A stretch of DNA of 64,000 bases from CAVPTL01 sp963727235. Its GTDB lineage: Bacteria; Actinomycetota; Thermoleophilia; Gaiellales; JAICJC01. The notes under the pieces were generated by a model. The model did no database searches and had not been told where the DNA came from. It worked only from the letters and a program-made list of their open reading frames with translations. Positions 34,892-44,739 of this stretch are shown here, piece by piece; positions within the stretch are counted from its first letter, which is position 1; the number at the start of each line of letters is the position of its first letter. The position numbers were made by a program, and so were the translations under genes. Location of the stretch: NCBI GenBank assembly GCA_963727235.1, contig CAVSFZ010000012.1:102861-166860 (forward strand). Reading direction: 5' to 3'.

Positions 34892-35934
34892 ATGTTCGGC
34901 ATGGAGTCGTTCACCGTCGGAGTCTCACGTGATCTGCTGGGCGACGACGGCGCGCCGATCTTCGACATCGGGCTGGATGTGCTCGACGGCCACCCGCACA
35001 TCCGCTGGGAGTTCCTGCCGCTCCACGAGGATGAGCTCTCCGGCAGGGCCGCGAGAGCTACGACGCCTTGGTGGTGTTCTCGCCGGCGGTGACGGCCGAG
35101 ACGGTCACCGGGAACGCGCGGCTGAAACTGGTCGCGCGGTTGGGCGTCGGGTTCGATCGGGTCGACCTCGATGCCTGCTCGCAGAACGGCATACTGGTCA
35201 CCAACACCCCCGGCGGGGTCCGGCGACCGATGGCGGTGTCCGCGATCACGTTCATCCTGGCGCTTGCCCACCGGCTGCTGACAAAGGACGCGATCACTCG
35301 CAGCGCCAACTGGGACCAGAAATGGGACCACGTGGGCATGGGCCTGCCCGGCCGCGTGCTCGGAATCGTGGGTCTGGGGGGCATAGGGCGCGACACTGCC
35401 CGACTCGCCCAGACATTCGGCCTGACCTGCATCGCCGCGGATCCGTACGTGTCCGAGGCCGACGCCGCGGCGCTCGGCATCCGGCTGGTGGAGCTGGACG
35501 AGGTGCTCGCGACCGCGGACTTCGTGTGCCTGACCTGTCCGCTGACGGATGAGACCCACCACCTGATCGACGCCGAAAAGCTTGCGCTGATGCGAAGCGA
35601 CTCGTACCTGATCAACATTGCCCGTGGCCCGATCGTCGAGCATGGAGCGCTGGTGGACGTGCTCACCGAGCGGCGGATCGCCGGCGCCGCGCTGGATGTG
35701 TTCGAGCAGGAGCCGCTCGATCCAAACGACCCGTTGTTGCAGCTCGATTCGGTGATCCTCTCTCCGCACGCGATCGGCCACACCGACGAGCTGTTCCGCG
35801 ACTGCGGGCGCAGCTCGTTCGCCGCGGTGGTGTCGGTCGCCGCGCACCAGATTCCCGAGTTCGTGGTCAACCCGGCGGTGCTCGACAGCGAGCTGCTGAC
35901 CCAGAAGCTCGGCGGCCACAGGAGCCCGGCGTGA
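34892..35934 (+). CDS. D-isomer-specific 2-hydroxyacid dehydrogenase, frameshifted
   Basis: A ~347-residue NAD-dependent enzyme interconverting 2-oxo and D-2-hydroxy acids. NAD motif 'RVLGIVGLGGIGRDTARLAQTFG'; catalytic triad Arg in INIARGPIV, Glu in VFEQEPLD, His in SPHAIGHT. The frame changes near 35055, where one G appears lost from a GCGG run ('DELS' to 'SYDALVVFSPAV'). ATG 34892 follows AGAAAGGAA; ATG 34901 is the alternative. The stop overlaps the GTG of the aldolase gene. It heads a three-gene plus-strand operon behind the candidate operators. Confidence 0.88.
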
Positions 35935-36694
35935 CCGACACGCCCGTACACCGAGCGCTGGCCGAAGGCGGCGTGGCGGTCGGGGCCATGCTGTATGAGT
36001 TCGATACTCCCGGGACGATGCGGATCCTGGCCGGCGCCGGCGTCGACTTCGCCATCTTCGACCTGGAGCACACCGGCTGGGATGCCGGATCGCTGCGCAC
36101 GCTGTACGCGACCGGCCGGGGCACCGGCGTCTACCCGATCAGCCGCGTGATTCGCGCCCAGTACCCGTTGATCGCAACCGCGCTGGACGCGGGGTCAAGG
36201 GCGTGATGGCGCCGATGGTCGAGTCAGAGCAGGAGGCCCGCCTGCTGGTCGAGAGCGCCAAGTACCCGCCACTCGGCAAGCGCGGGTTCGGTGTGCTCTA
36301 CAGCGACGAGCTGAGCGAGGGTGCTGCCGCCCTGACCGAGCGGGTGAACTCCGAGACGCTCGTGATCGCCCAGATCGAGTCGGCCGACGGTATCGAGAAC
36401 GCTGACGCGATCGTGGCGGTGCCGGGGGTGGACGTCGCGTGGCTCGGGCACTTCGACCTGTCGATGTCGCTCGGCCTCCCCGGCCAGTTCGACCATCCGG
36501 ATTTCACCGCTGCGGTGGAAAAGCTCGTGGCCGCCTGCCGCAAGGCGGACAAACCGCTCGGCCAGATGATCTCGACTCCCGCAGAGGGCGTCGCACTGCG
36601 AGCGCGAGGGTTCTCGGTGTTCGCCTACGCCGACATCTGGGTGTTCGAGAACGCCCTGCGCGATCACATGGAGACGCTCCGCGGGTCGATCTGA
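35931..36694 (+). CDS. HpcH/HpaI-type class II aldolase, frameshifted
   Basis: A ~254-residue member of the family that cleaves 4-hydroxy-2-oxo acids to pyruvate plus an aldehyde. Motifs: 'VDFAIFDLEHTGWD' (catalytic His region), 'VKGVMAPMVESEQEA', 'VIAQIESADGIENADAI' (metal-binding Glu), 'VDVAWLGHFDLSMSLG' (metal-binding Asp). The frame breaks near 36198, where one G is missing from GGGGG ('LDAG' to 'VKGVMAP'). It overlaps the dehydrogenase stop by 4 nt. With the D-hydroxyacid dehydrogenase it implies a hydroxy/oxo-acid intermediate in the island's pathway. Confidence 0.88.
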
Positions 36695-36721
36695 GGCGCG
36701 GCGCGCGTTCGGTCGGACACA

Positions 36722-37626
36722 ATGGTGGCCATGGACGAGACGCAGATCCGCGTGCTGGTGGTGGGCGCCGGCCTTACCGGCGCAGAGATTGCGGTCGAGT
36801 ACGCCTTGGGCGGTGCGACCGTCGACGTGCTCGCGCGGTCGCCCGCGGCCGTTTCGGCGCGGTTCACCGCGATCCTTGACGACGTGGAGACGCTGGAGCT
36901 GCGAGCACCCGAGACGATCGCGGCCGCCCGCACACGACCGCCCCTCCGGAGCCTACCCACCGGCGCGATCGACCTGATCCTGGAGTCGCTCCCCGAGGAC
37001 GCCGCGCTCAAAGCCGAGGTGATGGAGCCGATCGCAGCGGCTCACCCCGACGCGACGATCGCAACCAACACGTCGTCGCTGTCGGTGGCGGCGCTCGGGA
37101 GGGCGTACGGCGCCCCCGAGCGCACTCTGGGCACGCACTACCTCAACCCGCCGCTGCTGATGAACCCGGTTGAGCTGATCCCGGCCGCAGCTGACGCGGC
37201 ACGGGTCGATGCGGTCGAGCGCATCCTCATCGCGCTGGGCAAGACGCCGGTGCGGGTTGCCGACGTTCCCGGGTTCATCCTCAACCGGCTGCAGTACGCA
37301 CTGCTGCGTGAGGCGGTGGCGCTGGTGAACGACGGCGTTGCAACCCCGGAGGGGATCGATCAACTGATGCGAGCAGGCCTGGGATTGCGGTGGGCGCAGA
37401 TGGGTCCGTTCGAGACCGCCGCGGCGGGGGAATCGATACGTTCGAGCGGATCGCGCGGGAGCTGTACGCCCAGCTCTCGAACACCACCGACCCCGCCGGC
37501 CTGAGAGCAGCCGTGGACTCGCGAGAGGCCGCCGCTGCGGGGCTAGTCGAAGCGCGCAACCGTGCGCTTGTCAGGGCGATGCGTTCTTCGCGCTCGACGT
37601 CACCCGCGACGCCGCCACTGCCATGA
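36722..37626 (+). CDS. 3-hydroxyacyl-CoA dehydrogenase-like NAD-binding protein, frameshifted
   Basis: A ~300-residue dehydrogenase. It has the Rossmann GAGLTG motif near residue 13, 'AIDLILESLPEDAALKAEVM', 'ATIATNTSSLSV' and 'RTLGTHYLNPPLLMNPVELIP'. The C-terminal domain reads 'ILNRLQYALLREAVALVNDGVATPEGIDQLM'. These are the marks of the 3HCDH family; in HyuA/HpcH-type clusters such proteins may act on free hydroxy acids. One G appears missing from a G run near 37430. The last ~55 nt overlap the 3' end of a convergent membrane-protein gene, so the C-terminal tail is doubtful. Confidence 0.8.
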
Positions 37627-38507
37627 GTGCGGCCAGGAGCGGCAGAGCGACCAGCAGCAGCAGCCCGTGGCTGGCCGGCGTCGTGCGGTCGCCGACCACA
37701 TAGGTCCAGGTCATCGGCAGCACCGCCAGCATCAACGGGACGCTCGCGATCGCGGGTCGCGGATCGACCGACACAATCGCCAGTGAGATCAGCACGAACG
37801 CGCCCAGCGCCGGCAGCAGCCCAACGAACCCGCCCCACGCGTGGCTGGTCTCGAACGCCACGCCGCAACGCTGCCACCAGGAGCCCAGCAGCCAGCGGCG
37901 CAGCGACGATCGCCCTACGCCGCGATGGGCGCCCGAGCACGATCAACACCAGCAATAGCAGACTCGGAACCAGCCAGTGGAGCGGCTCGCGGGGAAGCGA
38001 CGAGGCATTCGACCAGGAGTACACCAGGTAGTGCGAGCCACTCCCATACCCCGCCTCCGGAGCCCGCACAAACTCAAACACCTGCGTCGCAAGCCCGGCC
38101 GCGGCAACGACCGCGGCGACCCGTCGCCATCCAAACACGACCGCCACCAGCGTGGCGATCGCCGTGACCGCGAACACCGCAAACCAGGGCGAGATCGTGC
38201 CGCCGATGGTCAGGTTTCGGCGTTCCTGAATCACGCCCAAAAGCGCCACCGCGGTGGTCAGAAACGCGAGTATCCCCGCCGCCAGAAGCGCTCCCGAGCG
38301 CCAGGCGGCGACGCCCGAGACCGGCCGCAACCCAGCCCGCCGCCGGAATCCATCCACCACCAGAGCGACGAACTCACGCGCAACCGAGAGATGCCTGTCG
38401 GCGTGACTCTCCATCAGCGTCGAGATGATCTCGTCGCCCCGCTCCGCGCGATAGTCGGGCGGGTATGCGCGTACGCCGACCCGGTAGGCGAGCTCGTGTC
38501 CGTTCAT
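37571..38507 (-). CDS. Multi-helix membrane protein under PadR control, frameshifted
   Basis: A ~310-residue protein. The cytoplasmic N-terminus 'ELAYRVGVRAYPPDYRAERGDEIISTLMESHADR' is the motif often found at the start of actinobacterial PadR-linked membrane proteins. About seven hydrophobic helices follow. The frame shifts near 37870, with helices on both sides. The ATG overlaps the PadR stop (ATGA), so the regulator and this protein are translationally coupled. No transport signature is recognised. The role may be in envelope or drug response, as for other PadR pairs. Confidence 0.75.
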
Positions 38508-38851
38508 GCTGGGCGCTCCTTCAACGAGGCAACTCGAATTCTGCTGGTGACCACGTCGGCCGCTGCGCGCAAGCGGGCCGCCTCGGCCGCCAGCACCACT
38601 TCGCCCTCAGCCGTCAGGCGGTAATACCGGCGCAACCTGCCCGACACCGTCTCCTCGCCGTCGAGCGCGACCAAGCCTTGGTCGATCAAGCGATCGAGAG
38701 CGCCGTACAACGTCCCGGCGGCCAGCTTCACCCGGCCGCCGGAAAGCGTCGCGGCCTGCTTGATGATGCCGTAGCCGTGGAACCGGCCGGTGAGCAGCGC
38801 TGCCAGCACGAAATAGGTCGGCTCTCGCAGCGGTGGGAGAGGCGTGGTCAC
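38504..38851 (-). CDS. PadR-family transcriptional regulator
   Basis: A 115-residue winged-helix protein: 'REPTYFVLAALLTGRFHGYGIIKQAATLSGGRVKLAAGTLYGALDRLIDQGLVAL...RRYYRLTAEGEVVLAAEAARL'. The 'G.LY.AL.RL...G.V' recognition helix and the 'RRYYRLT..G' wing are PadR hallmarks. PadR repressors usually control the adjacent operon and respond to small aromatic or membrane-active molecules. It is followed with a 4-nt overlap by the membrane protein it probably controls. Confidence 0.9.
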   Translation of the reverse strand: MTTPLPPLREPTYFVLAALLTGRFHGYGIIKQAATLSGGRVKLAAGTLYGALDRLIDQGLVALDGEETVSGRLRRYYRLTAEGEVVLAAEAARLRAAADVVTSRIRVASLKERPA

Positions 38852-38906
38852 ACCCCCATACTACTCGGCTACCGATATATAGGCAAGTTGAGCTTGCGGA
38901 ACTGGC

Positions 38907-39614
38907 TCAGCCGGCGGTGGCGTCGTCGCGGCTCATCACCCGTGCGATCACCGCATTGGTGGCGGCGGTCGGCTGAACGAAGGTGCAGCCGACGATCCGC
39001 TGACCCGAATCGAACGAGGTCGTGCGCGCGACCTCGATGTCCTGCTCCACAACCCCGTGCAGGAAGCGGCAGTGCAGCGAATACACGTCGCCGGGGCGGA
39101 CGCGAACATCCAGGCAGGCGATGCCGATACCCGACTGCGACAGGTCAACCGCCGCCGTCTCCATCTGCGTGCCGTCCAGCAGCCGCTCGCAATCCTTGGC
39201 GGTCAGCGACACGTGCGTGGCGACCGGGACGCGCTCCTCGAACCTGCGGGTGTCGGTCGCCGACACAGCCGTGATCTGCAGCAGCAACGCCGCTCGGGTG
39301 GGCGATCGGTATCCCGCCTCTTCCACCAGCGTCGTGACCGTGTAGGGCAGACCGTTGACGAGCATCTCGGCGGAAAGCTCGATGCCTTCGCGTACGGCCA
39401 ACCGGGGGGCGGTTCCCCGCACCGCGTCACCTTCGGCGCGGATCGTCCACACCTCGACCGTTCCGCCGTCGGAGCTGCGCATGTCCAGGGCCGACTCGGC
39501 GACCAGCTGGAGCGCGGCCAGCCGCATCAGCGACGGGGCTGCGTCCTCATCCTCGTATGTCAGCATCGACTCCAAACCGCTACAAGCATCCGGCCATTTG
39601 AGGTAGACGGACAT
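38907..39614 (-). CDS. PilZ-domain protein (c-di-GMP receptor)
   Basis: A 235-residue cytoplasmic protein. Residues ~122-230 form a PilZ domain with both c-di-GMP motifs intact: R124-x-x-x-R128 and D157-x-S159-x-x-G162 (DLSQSG). Residues 1-120 look like a YcgR-N-type beta domain ('LSAEMLVNGLPYTVTTLVEEAG'). Such proteins read c-di-GMP and alter motility, pili or exopolysaccharide. It is divergent from the cyclase/AAA/TPR gene with 34 nt between starts. No flagellar genes are in view; a pilus region lies at the left end of the window. Confidence 0.85.
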   Translation of the reverse strand: MSVYLKWPDACSGLESMLTYEDEDAAPSLMRLAALQLVAESALDMRSSDGGTVEVWTIRAEGDAVRGTAPRLAVREGIELSAEMLVNGLPYTVTTLVEEAGYRSPTRAALLLQITAVSATDTRRFEERVPVATHVSLTAKDCERLLDGTQMETAAVDLSQSGIGIACLDVRVRPGDVYSLHCRFLHGVVEQDIEVARTTSFDSGQRIVGCTFVQPTAATNAVIARVMSRDDATAG

Positions 39615-39648
39615 CCCCCAAAAGGGTGTCTCCGGTTAGGCTTGGCGG

Positions 39649-42600
39649 GTGCGTTGCTCCAATTGCGACACAGACAACCGTGAAGGCCGCCGCTTCTGCG
39701 CCGAGTGCGGCGTCGGCGCTGGTGATCTCCTGTCCCTCCTGCGGCTCGGCGAACGAGCCCGGGGAGCGGTTCTGCGGCGAGTGCGGCACCGCGCTGACCG
39801 CCCCGGTGACCGCCGGCGCGCCCGCGGCAGCGATCAGCGAGCGCCGGGTCACATCGATCCTGTTCGCCGACCTGGTGGGATTCACCACCCTCTCGGAGCA
39901 GCGTGACCCCGAAGACGTGCGCGAGCTGCTGGCCCGCTACTTCGACACCGCCAGCACGATCGTCGCCCGCTACGGCGGCACCCTCGAGAAGTTCATCGGC
40001 GACGCTGTGGTCGCCGTCTGGGGCACGCCGATCGCGCTCGAAGACGACGCCGAGCGGGCGGTGCGGGCTGCGCTCGATCTGGTCTCGGCGGTCGCCCAGC
40101 TGGGCGACGACACCAACAGCGGGCTGCAGCTGAGAGCCGCGGTTTCGACCGGCGAGACGGCCGTCACCATCGGCGCGCTCGGCCAGGGGATGGTCGCAGG
40201 CGATGTGGTCAACACCACCGCTCGCATGCAATCCGCGGCGGAGCCGGGGTCGGTGCTGATCGACGAGGGCACTCGGCGGTCGACCGAGGCCGCCATCGAC
40301 AGCTCCCCTGCGGGCAGCTTCACGCTCAAAGGAAAGGCCGAGCCGGTCGAACTGTGGACTGCGCTGCGGGTGGTCGCGGGCCGCCGCGGCGAGGGCCGAT
40401 CTGCCGGATTGGAGCCACCGTTCGTCGGCCGCGACCGCGAGTTTCGGCTGGTCAAGGAGGCTGCGCTGGCAACCGCCGAGGAGGGTCGCGCGCAGCTGGT
40501 TTCGATCGTGGGCATCGCCGGGATCGGCAAGAGCCGGCTGGCCTGGGAGTTCGAGAAGCACAGCGACGGCCTCGTGCGCGAGATCTGGTGGCACCAGGGA
40601 CGCTGCCTCAGCTACGGCGACGGCGTCGCGTTCTGGGCGCTGGCCGAGATGGTGCGCGTGCGCGCCCGGATCGCCGAGGACGAGCCGGAGCAGAGCATCG
40701 CCGCCAAGCTCGAGGAGACGGTGGCGCAGTTCGTGCCCGACGCCGAGGAGCGCAGCTGGATCACCCCCGCGCTGGGGAACCTGCTGGGGCTCGATGAGGC
40801 CGGTGAGGGCGATCGGGGGCGGCTGTTCTCGGGATGGCGGCTGTTCTTCGAGCGAATGGCCGACCAGCGGCCCACAGTGCTCGTGTTCGAGGACATCCAG
40901 TGGGCCGATCAGGCGCTGCTCGACTTCATCGAATACCTGATGGAATGGTCGCGAGATCATCCACTGCTGGTGGTGACACTGGCACGGCCCGAGCTGTTCG
41001 ACCGACGAGCCGGCTGGGGCGTCGGGTCGCGTGCGTTCACGTCGCTGACATTGGAGCCGCTCACCCCCGAGACGATGCGCGACCTGGTCGATGGGATGGC
41101 ACCGGGGCTGCCCGATTCGCTCGTCCAGCAGATCGTCGACCGAGCCGAGGGCGTCCCGCTGTACGCCGTCGAGACGGTGCGGATGCTGCTCGACCGCGGC
41201 CTTCTGGAACGCCGTGACGGCCAGATGGTGGTGGTCGGCGAGGTCGAGTCGCTCGAGATCCCCGAGACATTGCACGCGCTGACCGCGGCCCGGTTGGATG
41301 CGCTGGGCGAGTCTGAGCGAAAGCTGGTGCAGGACGCAGCCGTGCTCGGAAAGACGTTTCAGGTCGACGGCCTGACGGCCGTCAGCGGCCTCGATGCGGC
41401 CCAGCTCGAGCCGCACCTGCAAGCGTTGAGGCGCAAGGAGATCTTCTCGGTGACAGACGATCCGCGGTCGCCGGATCAGGGGCAGTACGGCTTCGTGCAG
41501 GAGCTGCTGCGGACTGTCGCCTACGAGACGCTCGGCCGGCGCGATCGCAAGGCCAGGCACCTCGCCACCGCCCGGTACCTGGAGTCCCTGCCGGCCGGAG
41601 ATGAGCTGATCGAGGTGATCGCCGCACACCAGCTGGACGCCTACCGGGCGATGCCCGACGACGCTGAGGACGTGCGTGAGATCGCGCGGGAGTCGCTGCT
41701 TCGTGCCGCCCAACGGGCCGCGTCACTCGCCGCCAAAGCCGAGGCGATGCGCCTGGTCCTGCAGGCCGTCGATCTGACCGACTCCGACCGCGACCGCGCG
41801 GAGCTGCTGCAGCGCGCCGCCCAGCTGGCGCTGTCTGCCGGGCTGGTCGAGCAATGCGAGGCATCGCCGGTGAGGCGATCGCGCTGCTGGAAGCCGACGG
41901 CGATCCAACAGCCGCAGCCTCCGCCCACGTCGTCCGCGCCGAGGCCCGCTTCCTGCTCCAGCGGCCCGACGAGGCGGCCGCCGAGATGGAGGACGCCTAC
42001 GCCGTGATGTCCACCCAGCCGCCCGACGCCGAGTTCGCCAACTTGGCCGCTCAGCTGGGGCGGATGCGGATGTTCATCAGCAGAGCCGAGCCCGCCCTCG
42101 AGCCGATCGAACGTGCCATCGAGGTCGCGGAGGCTCTGAGGTTGCCACGACCGCTCTCCAACGCACTCAACACCAAAGGGATCTTGCTCATAGATACCCG
42201 CCCCGAGGAGGCACGCAGCCTGCTCGAGGGCGCCCTTCGGATTGCCATGGAAAACGATGAGCCCGAAGCCACGCTACGGGCCTACTTCAACCTGGCATTC
42301 GGGACCGACTGCTGGGGCCACGACCCGGCCGAGTTCGACCGCGCCGGACTGACGCTGGCCCGCCGCCTGGGCGAACGACAGTGGGAAGGCTCGTTCCTGA
42401 TGCATGAAGCCGGGACACTGTTTCGGTCCGGCGATTGGGATCGCGCAATCGGGGTCGTGCACGAACTGCTCGAATCCAAAGTCAGCCACGATCCGTTCGT
42501 GGAAGGCGCGCGTGCGTATCCGCTGGCATGCATCCTCGCTCTGCGTGGCGACTTTGCCGCAGCTCGACACGAACTCACCGAGGCGGACGCGTCGGAGGTC

Positions 42601-43131
42601 ACCCCGGATGTTCAGGCCCGAGCAACCTGGACGGTATCGGCGGCGACGTTAGCCTCCGCCGAAGGTGACATCCCAGAGGCATTGCGGCTGGCACGGATCG
42701 CCCACGAGCTGGCCGACTCGCTCGGAACCGTTCACGCCGCGGTGGTGTTCGGCACCGAGGCCTACGCGGAGCGTGCGCTCGCACTGGGGCAGATCGATGT
42801 GGCGCGCGGTGTGTTGGACGGTATCGACGCGATGCCGGTCGGCCTGCGCCCACCGATGCTGCAGGTCGTCAGAGCAGGCCTGCGAGCGCGCCTCGGCGTC
42901 GGCGACGAGGACGCCGAGTTCGACGAGGCGATCGCGATCCTGCGCCGCATCGACCGCGTATGGGAGCTGGCCACCATGCTCGAGGCCCACGGCCACAGCC
43001 TCGAGGCCCGCGGGCGTGACGGTAGTGCCCAACTGGCCGAGGCGCGAGAGATCTACGTGCGGCTGGGCGCCGCTCCCGCGATCGCGAGCATCGACGCAGC
43101 CATCGCTGCAACAGCAGCCCGCTCGGCCTAA
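39649..43131 (+). CDS. Class III nucleotide cyclase-AAA ATPase-TPR regulator, frameshifted
   Basis: A ~1160-residue signalling protein. From GTG 39649 the domains are two zinc ribbons (CSNC...CAEC and CPSC...CGEC) and a class III adenylate/guanylate cyclase domain ('VTSILFADLVGFTTLSE', 'GTLEKFIGDAVVAVWG', 'GDVVNTTARMQ', with both metal Asp present). A predicted AAA/STAND ATPase follows ('FVGRDREF', P-loop GIAGIGKSRL, 'VLVFEDIQWAD'), then TPR-like helices to the end. Frames change near 39715 and 41865. The architecture matches actinobacterial cyclase/ATPase regulators. A cyclic nucleotide product could be linked to the cNMP-binding MFS protein at 15969, but that is speculation. Confidence 0.85.
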
Positions 43132-43168
43132 GATCGCTCCGCCGGTCCCGGCGTGCTAGATTCGACCC

Positions 43169-43406
43169 ATGCGAGCGATCGCCCTGCTGGTGTTCGACCT
43201 CGGCTTTACCGACGGCCATGCTGGTCGCGGTGACGAAGACCCGCGGGCTGATCGGCCGGCTGTGGGGCGACGGCTCTGACGACGGCGGCGTGGGCGGCCC
43301 GCGATGGCGCCGCGACCGAACTCCGCAGCCGCCCCGCAACGGCCCGCACGCTCGCGGCGACCGGTCGACGCTGCATCCGCGGCGTCCCACCCGCAGCCGC
43401 GCCTAG
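43169..43406 (+). CDS. Small membrane protein, frameshifted
   Basis: ATG 43169 begins 'MRAIALLVFDLGF'. After a one-base shift near 43210 the next frame continues 'AMLVAVTKTRGLIGRLWGDG', so one helix with a basic C-terminal side is intended. A long Arg/Pro/Gly-rich tail follows to 43406. About 78 residues in all; no family recognised. Its end overlaps the stop of the convergent 95-residue gene by 4 nt. Confidence 0.5.
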
Positions 43407-43690
43407 CTCTCCGGGCGCTCGCCCTCACGTTCGGCGTACAGCACCTCAGAGCCCATGGTGCCGACCCGCGGCATCACTTCGAGTTCGCCCGGGTAGCTGT
43501 AGTAGGTGCGGGTGCTCGCGCCGGGAATGGCGAACGCCTCGTCCATCTCCAGCACCACGCTTCGCCCCTGCATGCGTACCACCGTCGCCCGCGCGCCGGT
43601 GGGGATCACGCGCACCCGATCGCCCGGCTGCACGTGCTCAGTCCGAGGCGGGTGAGTGATGACGGGGGATTGCCGGGGTTTCTTGGCCAT
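43403..43690 (-). CDS. 95-residue hypothetical protein with SH3-like strands
   Basis: The segment 'VQPGDRVRVIPTGARATVVRMQGRSVVLEMDEA' has the KOW/SH3-like beta pattern, flanked by a basic N-terminus and a polar C-terminus. No helix or signal sequence. It lies 3 nt downstream of the membrane protein gene and is probably co-transcribed with it. The function is unknown. Confidence 0.6.
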   Translation of the reverse strand: MAKKPRQSPVITHPPRTEHVQPGDRVRVIPTGARATVVRMQGRSVVLEMDEAFAIPGASTRTYYSYPGELEVMPRVGTMGSEVLYAEREGERPES

Positions 43691-43693
43691 CGG

Positions 43694-44434
43694 CTACTCG
43701 CCGGTTGGGAACTTGAACGACTTGTCCGGGGTGAAGTTCGCAGGCTCGTTGCCCACCACCAGCGTGACCGCGTCGTGCTCTTGCAGGTCGACGCTGAGCC
43801 AGTCGGTGACCGGCTTGCCGTTGATCCAGGCCTTGATCGGCTGGTTGTAGCCGCCGAGCTGGTCTGAGGCCGCGTACACGCCCCAGACATCGAAGAACTG
43901 CTGCAGATTCGCCCGGAAGTTCTTCGTGCCCGACTCGATGTGGATCACGCCCGGCTCCGGATCGGTCTCGCGACCGTGGGTGTGGATCTCGGACGTCGCC
44001 GCGTCGGTCATCCCGCCGGCGGCGGGCAGGCCGATGTAGTCGGTCACCTGAATCTGCTTACCGTCCACGTACAGCGTCAGATGCGCGTGATAGTGGGTGA
44101 GCCCGGGTTCTCGGTGCTCGGCTTGAGGTCGAGCGCCGTCGAGCGCGCACTGGAGATCGTCGTAGTTGGCCGGCCAGGTGGGAAGCGACAGCGGGTCGAG
44201 CGTGTCCTTGGAAAGTCGCGCCTGGACGCAGGCTGCGTCCTGTCCGGTGCTCGCTCGGTTGTGGAGCACAAAGGCGGTGGCGCCACCCACGGCGATCAGC
44301 AGCACCAGGCCCGACACGAACCACGCCCACAGCGGGATTCCCCCCGACTTGGGGGGCTTGGACGGCGCGATTCCGGCGCCGGTACCCAGGCGCGCGCGCT
44401 TCTGGTTGGTGATCGCTTTTTTGGACTTACTCAT
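43694..44434 (-). CDS. Membrane-anchored hypothetical protein with His-rich motifs
   Basis: A 246-residue protein. The cytoplasmic basic N-terminus (KSKKAITNQKRARLG) is followed by one helix (~33-58) and an extracellular domain. Two His motifs stand out: 'LTHYHAHLTLYVDG' and 'SEIHTHGRET...GVIHIESG'. Both resemble metal-binding or cupin-like clusters. The end repeats the pattern 'QPIKAWINGKPVTDW...DAVTLVVGNEP'. Related proteins are common in actinobacteria without known role. ATG 44434 is divergent from the zinc-ribbon/TrxB operon. Confidence 0.7.
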   Translation of the reverse strand: MSKSKKAITNQKRARLGTGAGIAPSKPPKSGGIPLWAWFVSGLVLLIAVGGATAFVLHNRASTGQDAACVQARLSKDTLDPLSLPTWPANYDDLQCALDGARPQAEHREPGLTHYHAHLTLYVDGKQIQVTDYIGLPAAGGMTDAATSEIHTHGRETDPEPGVIHIESGTKNFRANLQQFFDVWGVYAASDQLGGYNQPIKAWINGKPVTDWLSVDLQEHDAVTLVVGNEPANFTPDKSFKFPTGE

Positions 44435-44532
44435 CGCGGGCTATCGTAGCGAGGGTCTCGGGTGGTCGAGTCATCGGCCAATCCGGCTGCAATGATGAGT
44501 GGTCGAACTACACTTCTGGTGGTTTCTCGTCC

Positions 44533-44739
44533 GTGAACACCGAGTCGTCTTCCGAGCCTGCGGTCGCCTTCTGCCCCTACTGCGGCGGGGCGCTGGGGTC
44601 GTTCTTCGGTACCCGGATCGTGACCGGAGCGCGTGTCTGCGACCGCTGTCAGGAATGTTTCCGGGTGGTGCACGTTAAAGATGATGAGGCCGTTTCACCG
44701 GACGAAGATCCGGCCTCAACGAGACTGGAGCTTGAATGA
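44533..44739 (+). CDS. Small zinc-ribbon protein upstream of TrxB
   Basis: A 68-residue protein starting at GTG 44533. The two knuckles CPYCGG and CDRCQEC form a zinc ribbon, followed by an acidic tail. The stop overlaps the ATG of trxB (ATGA), so the pair is translationally coupled. The adjacency suggests a redox-linked role, but no function is established. Confidence 0.7.
   Translation: MNTESSSEPAVAFCPYCGGALGSFFGTRIVTGARVCDRCQECFRVVHVKDDEAVSPDEDPASTRLELE

Noticed and set aside
39560..41713. A 717-codon open frame antisense to the cyclase gene, and similar long antisense frames elsewhere (for example 14449-15690 minus, 44649-46127 minus, 47201-49213 plus, 50490-52070 plus).
   Set aside because: Typical of high-GC DNA. 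They have no family motifs, are low-complexity in Arg/Ala/Gly/His, and mirror well-supported genes.
43156..43428. A minus-strand Arg-rich reading frame across the small membrane gene.
   Set aside because: No conserved features. The plus-strand frames join into a plausible one-helix protein.
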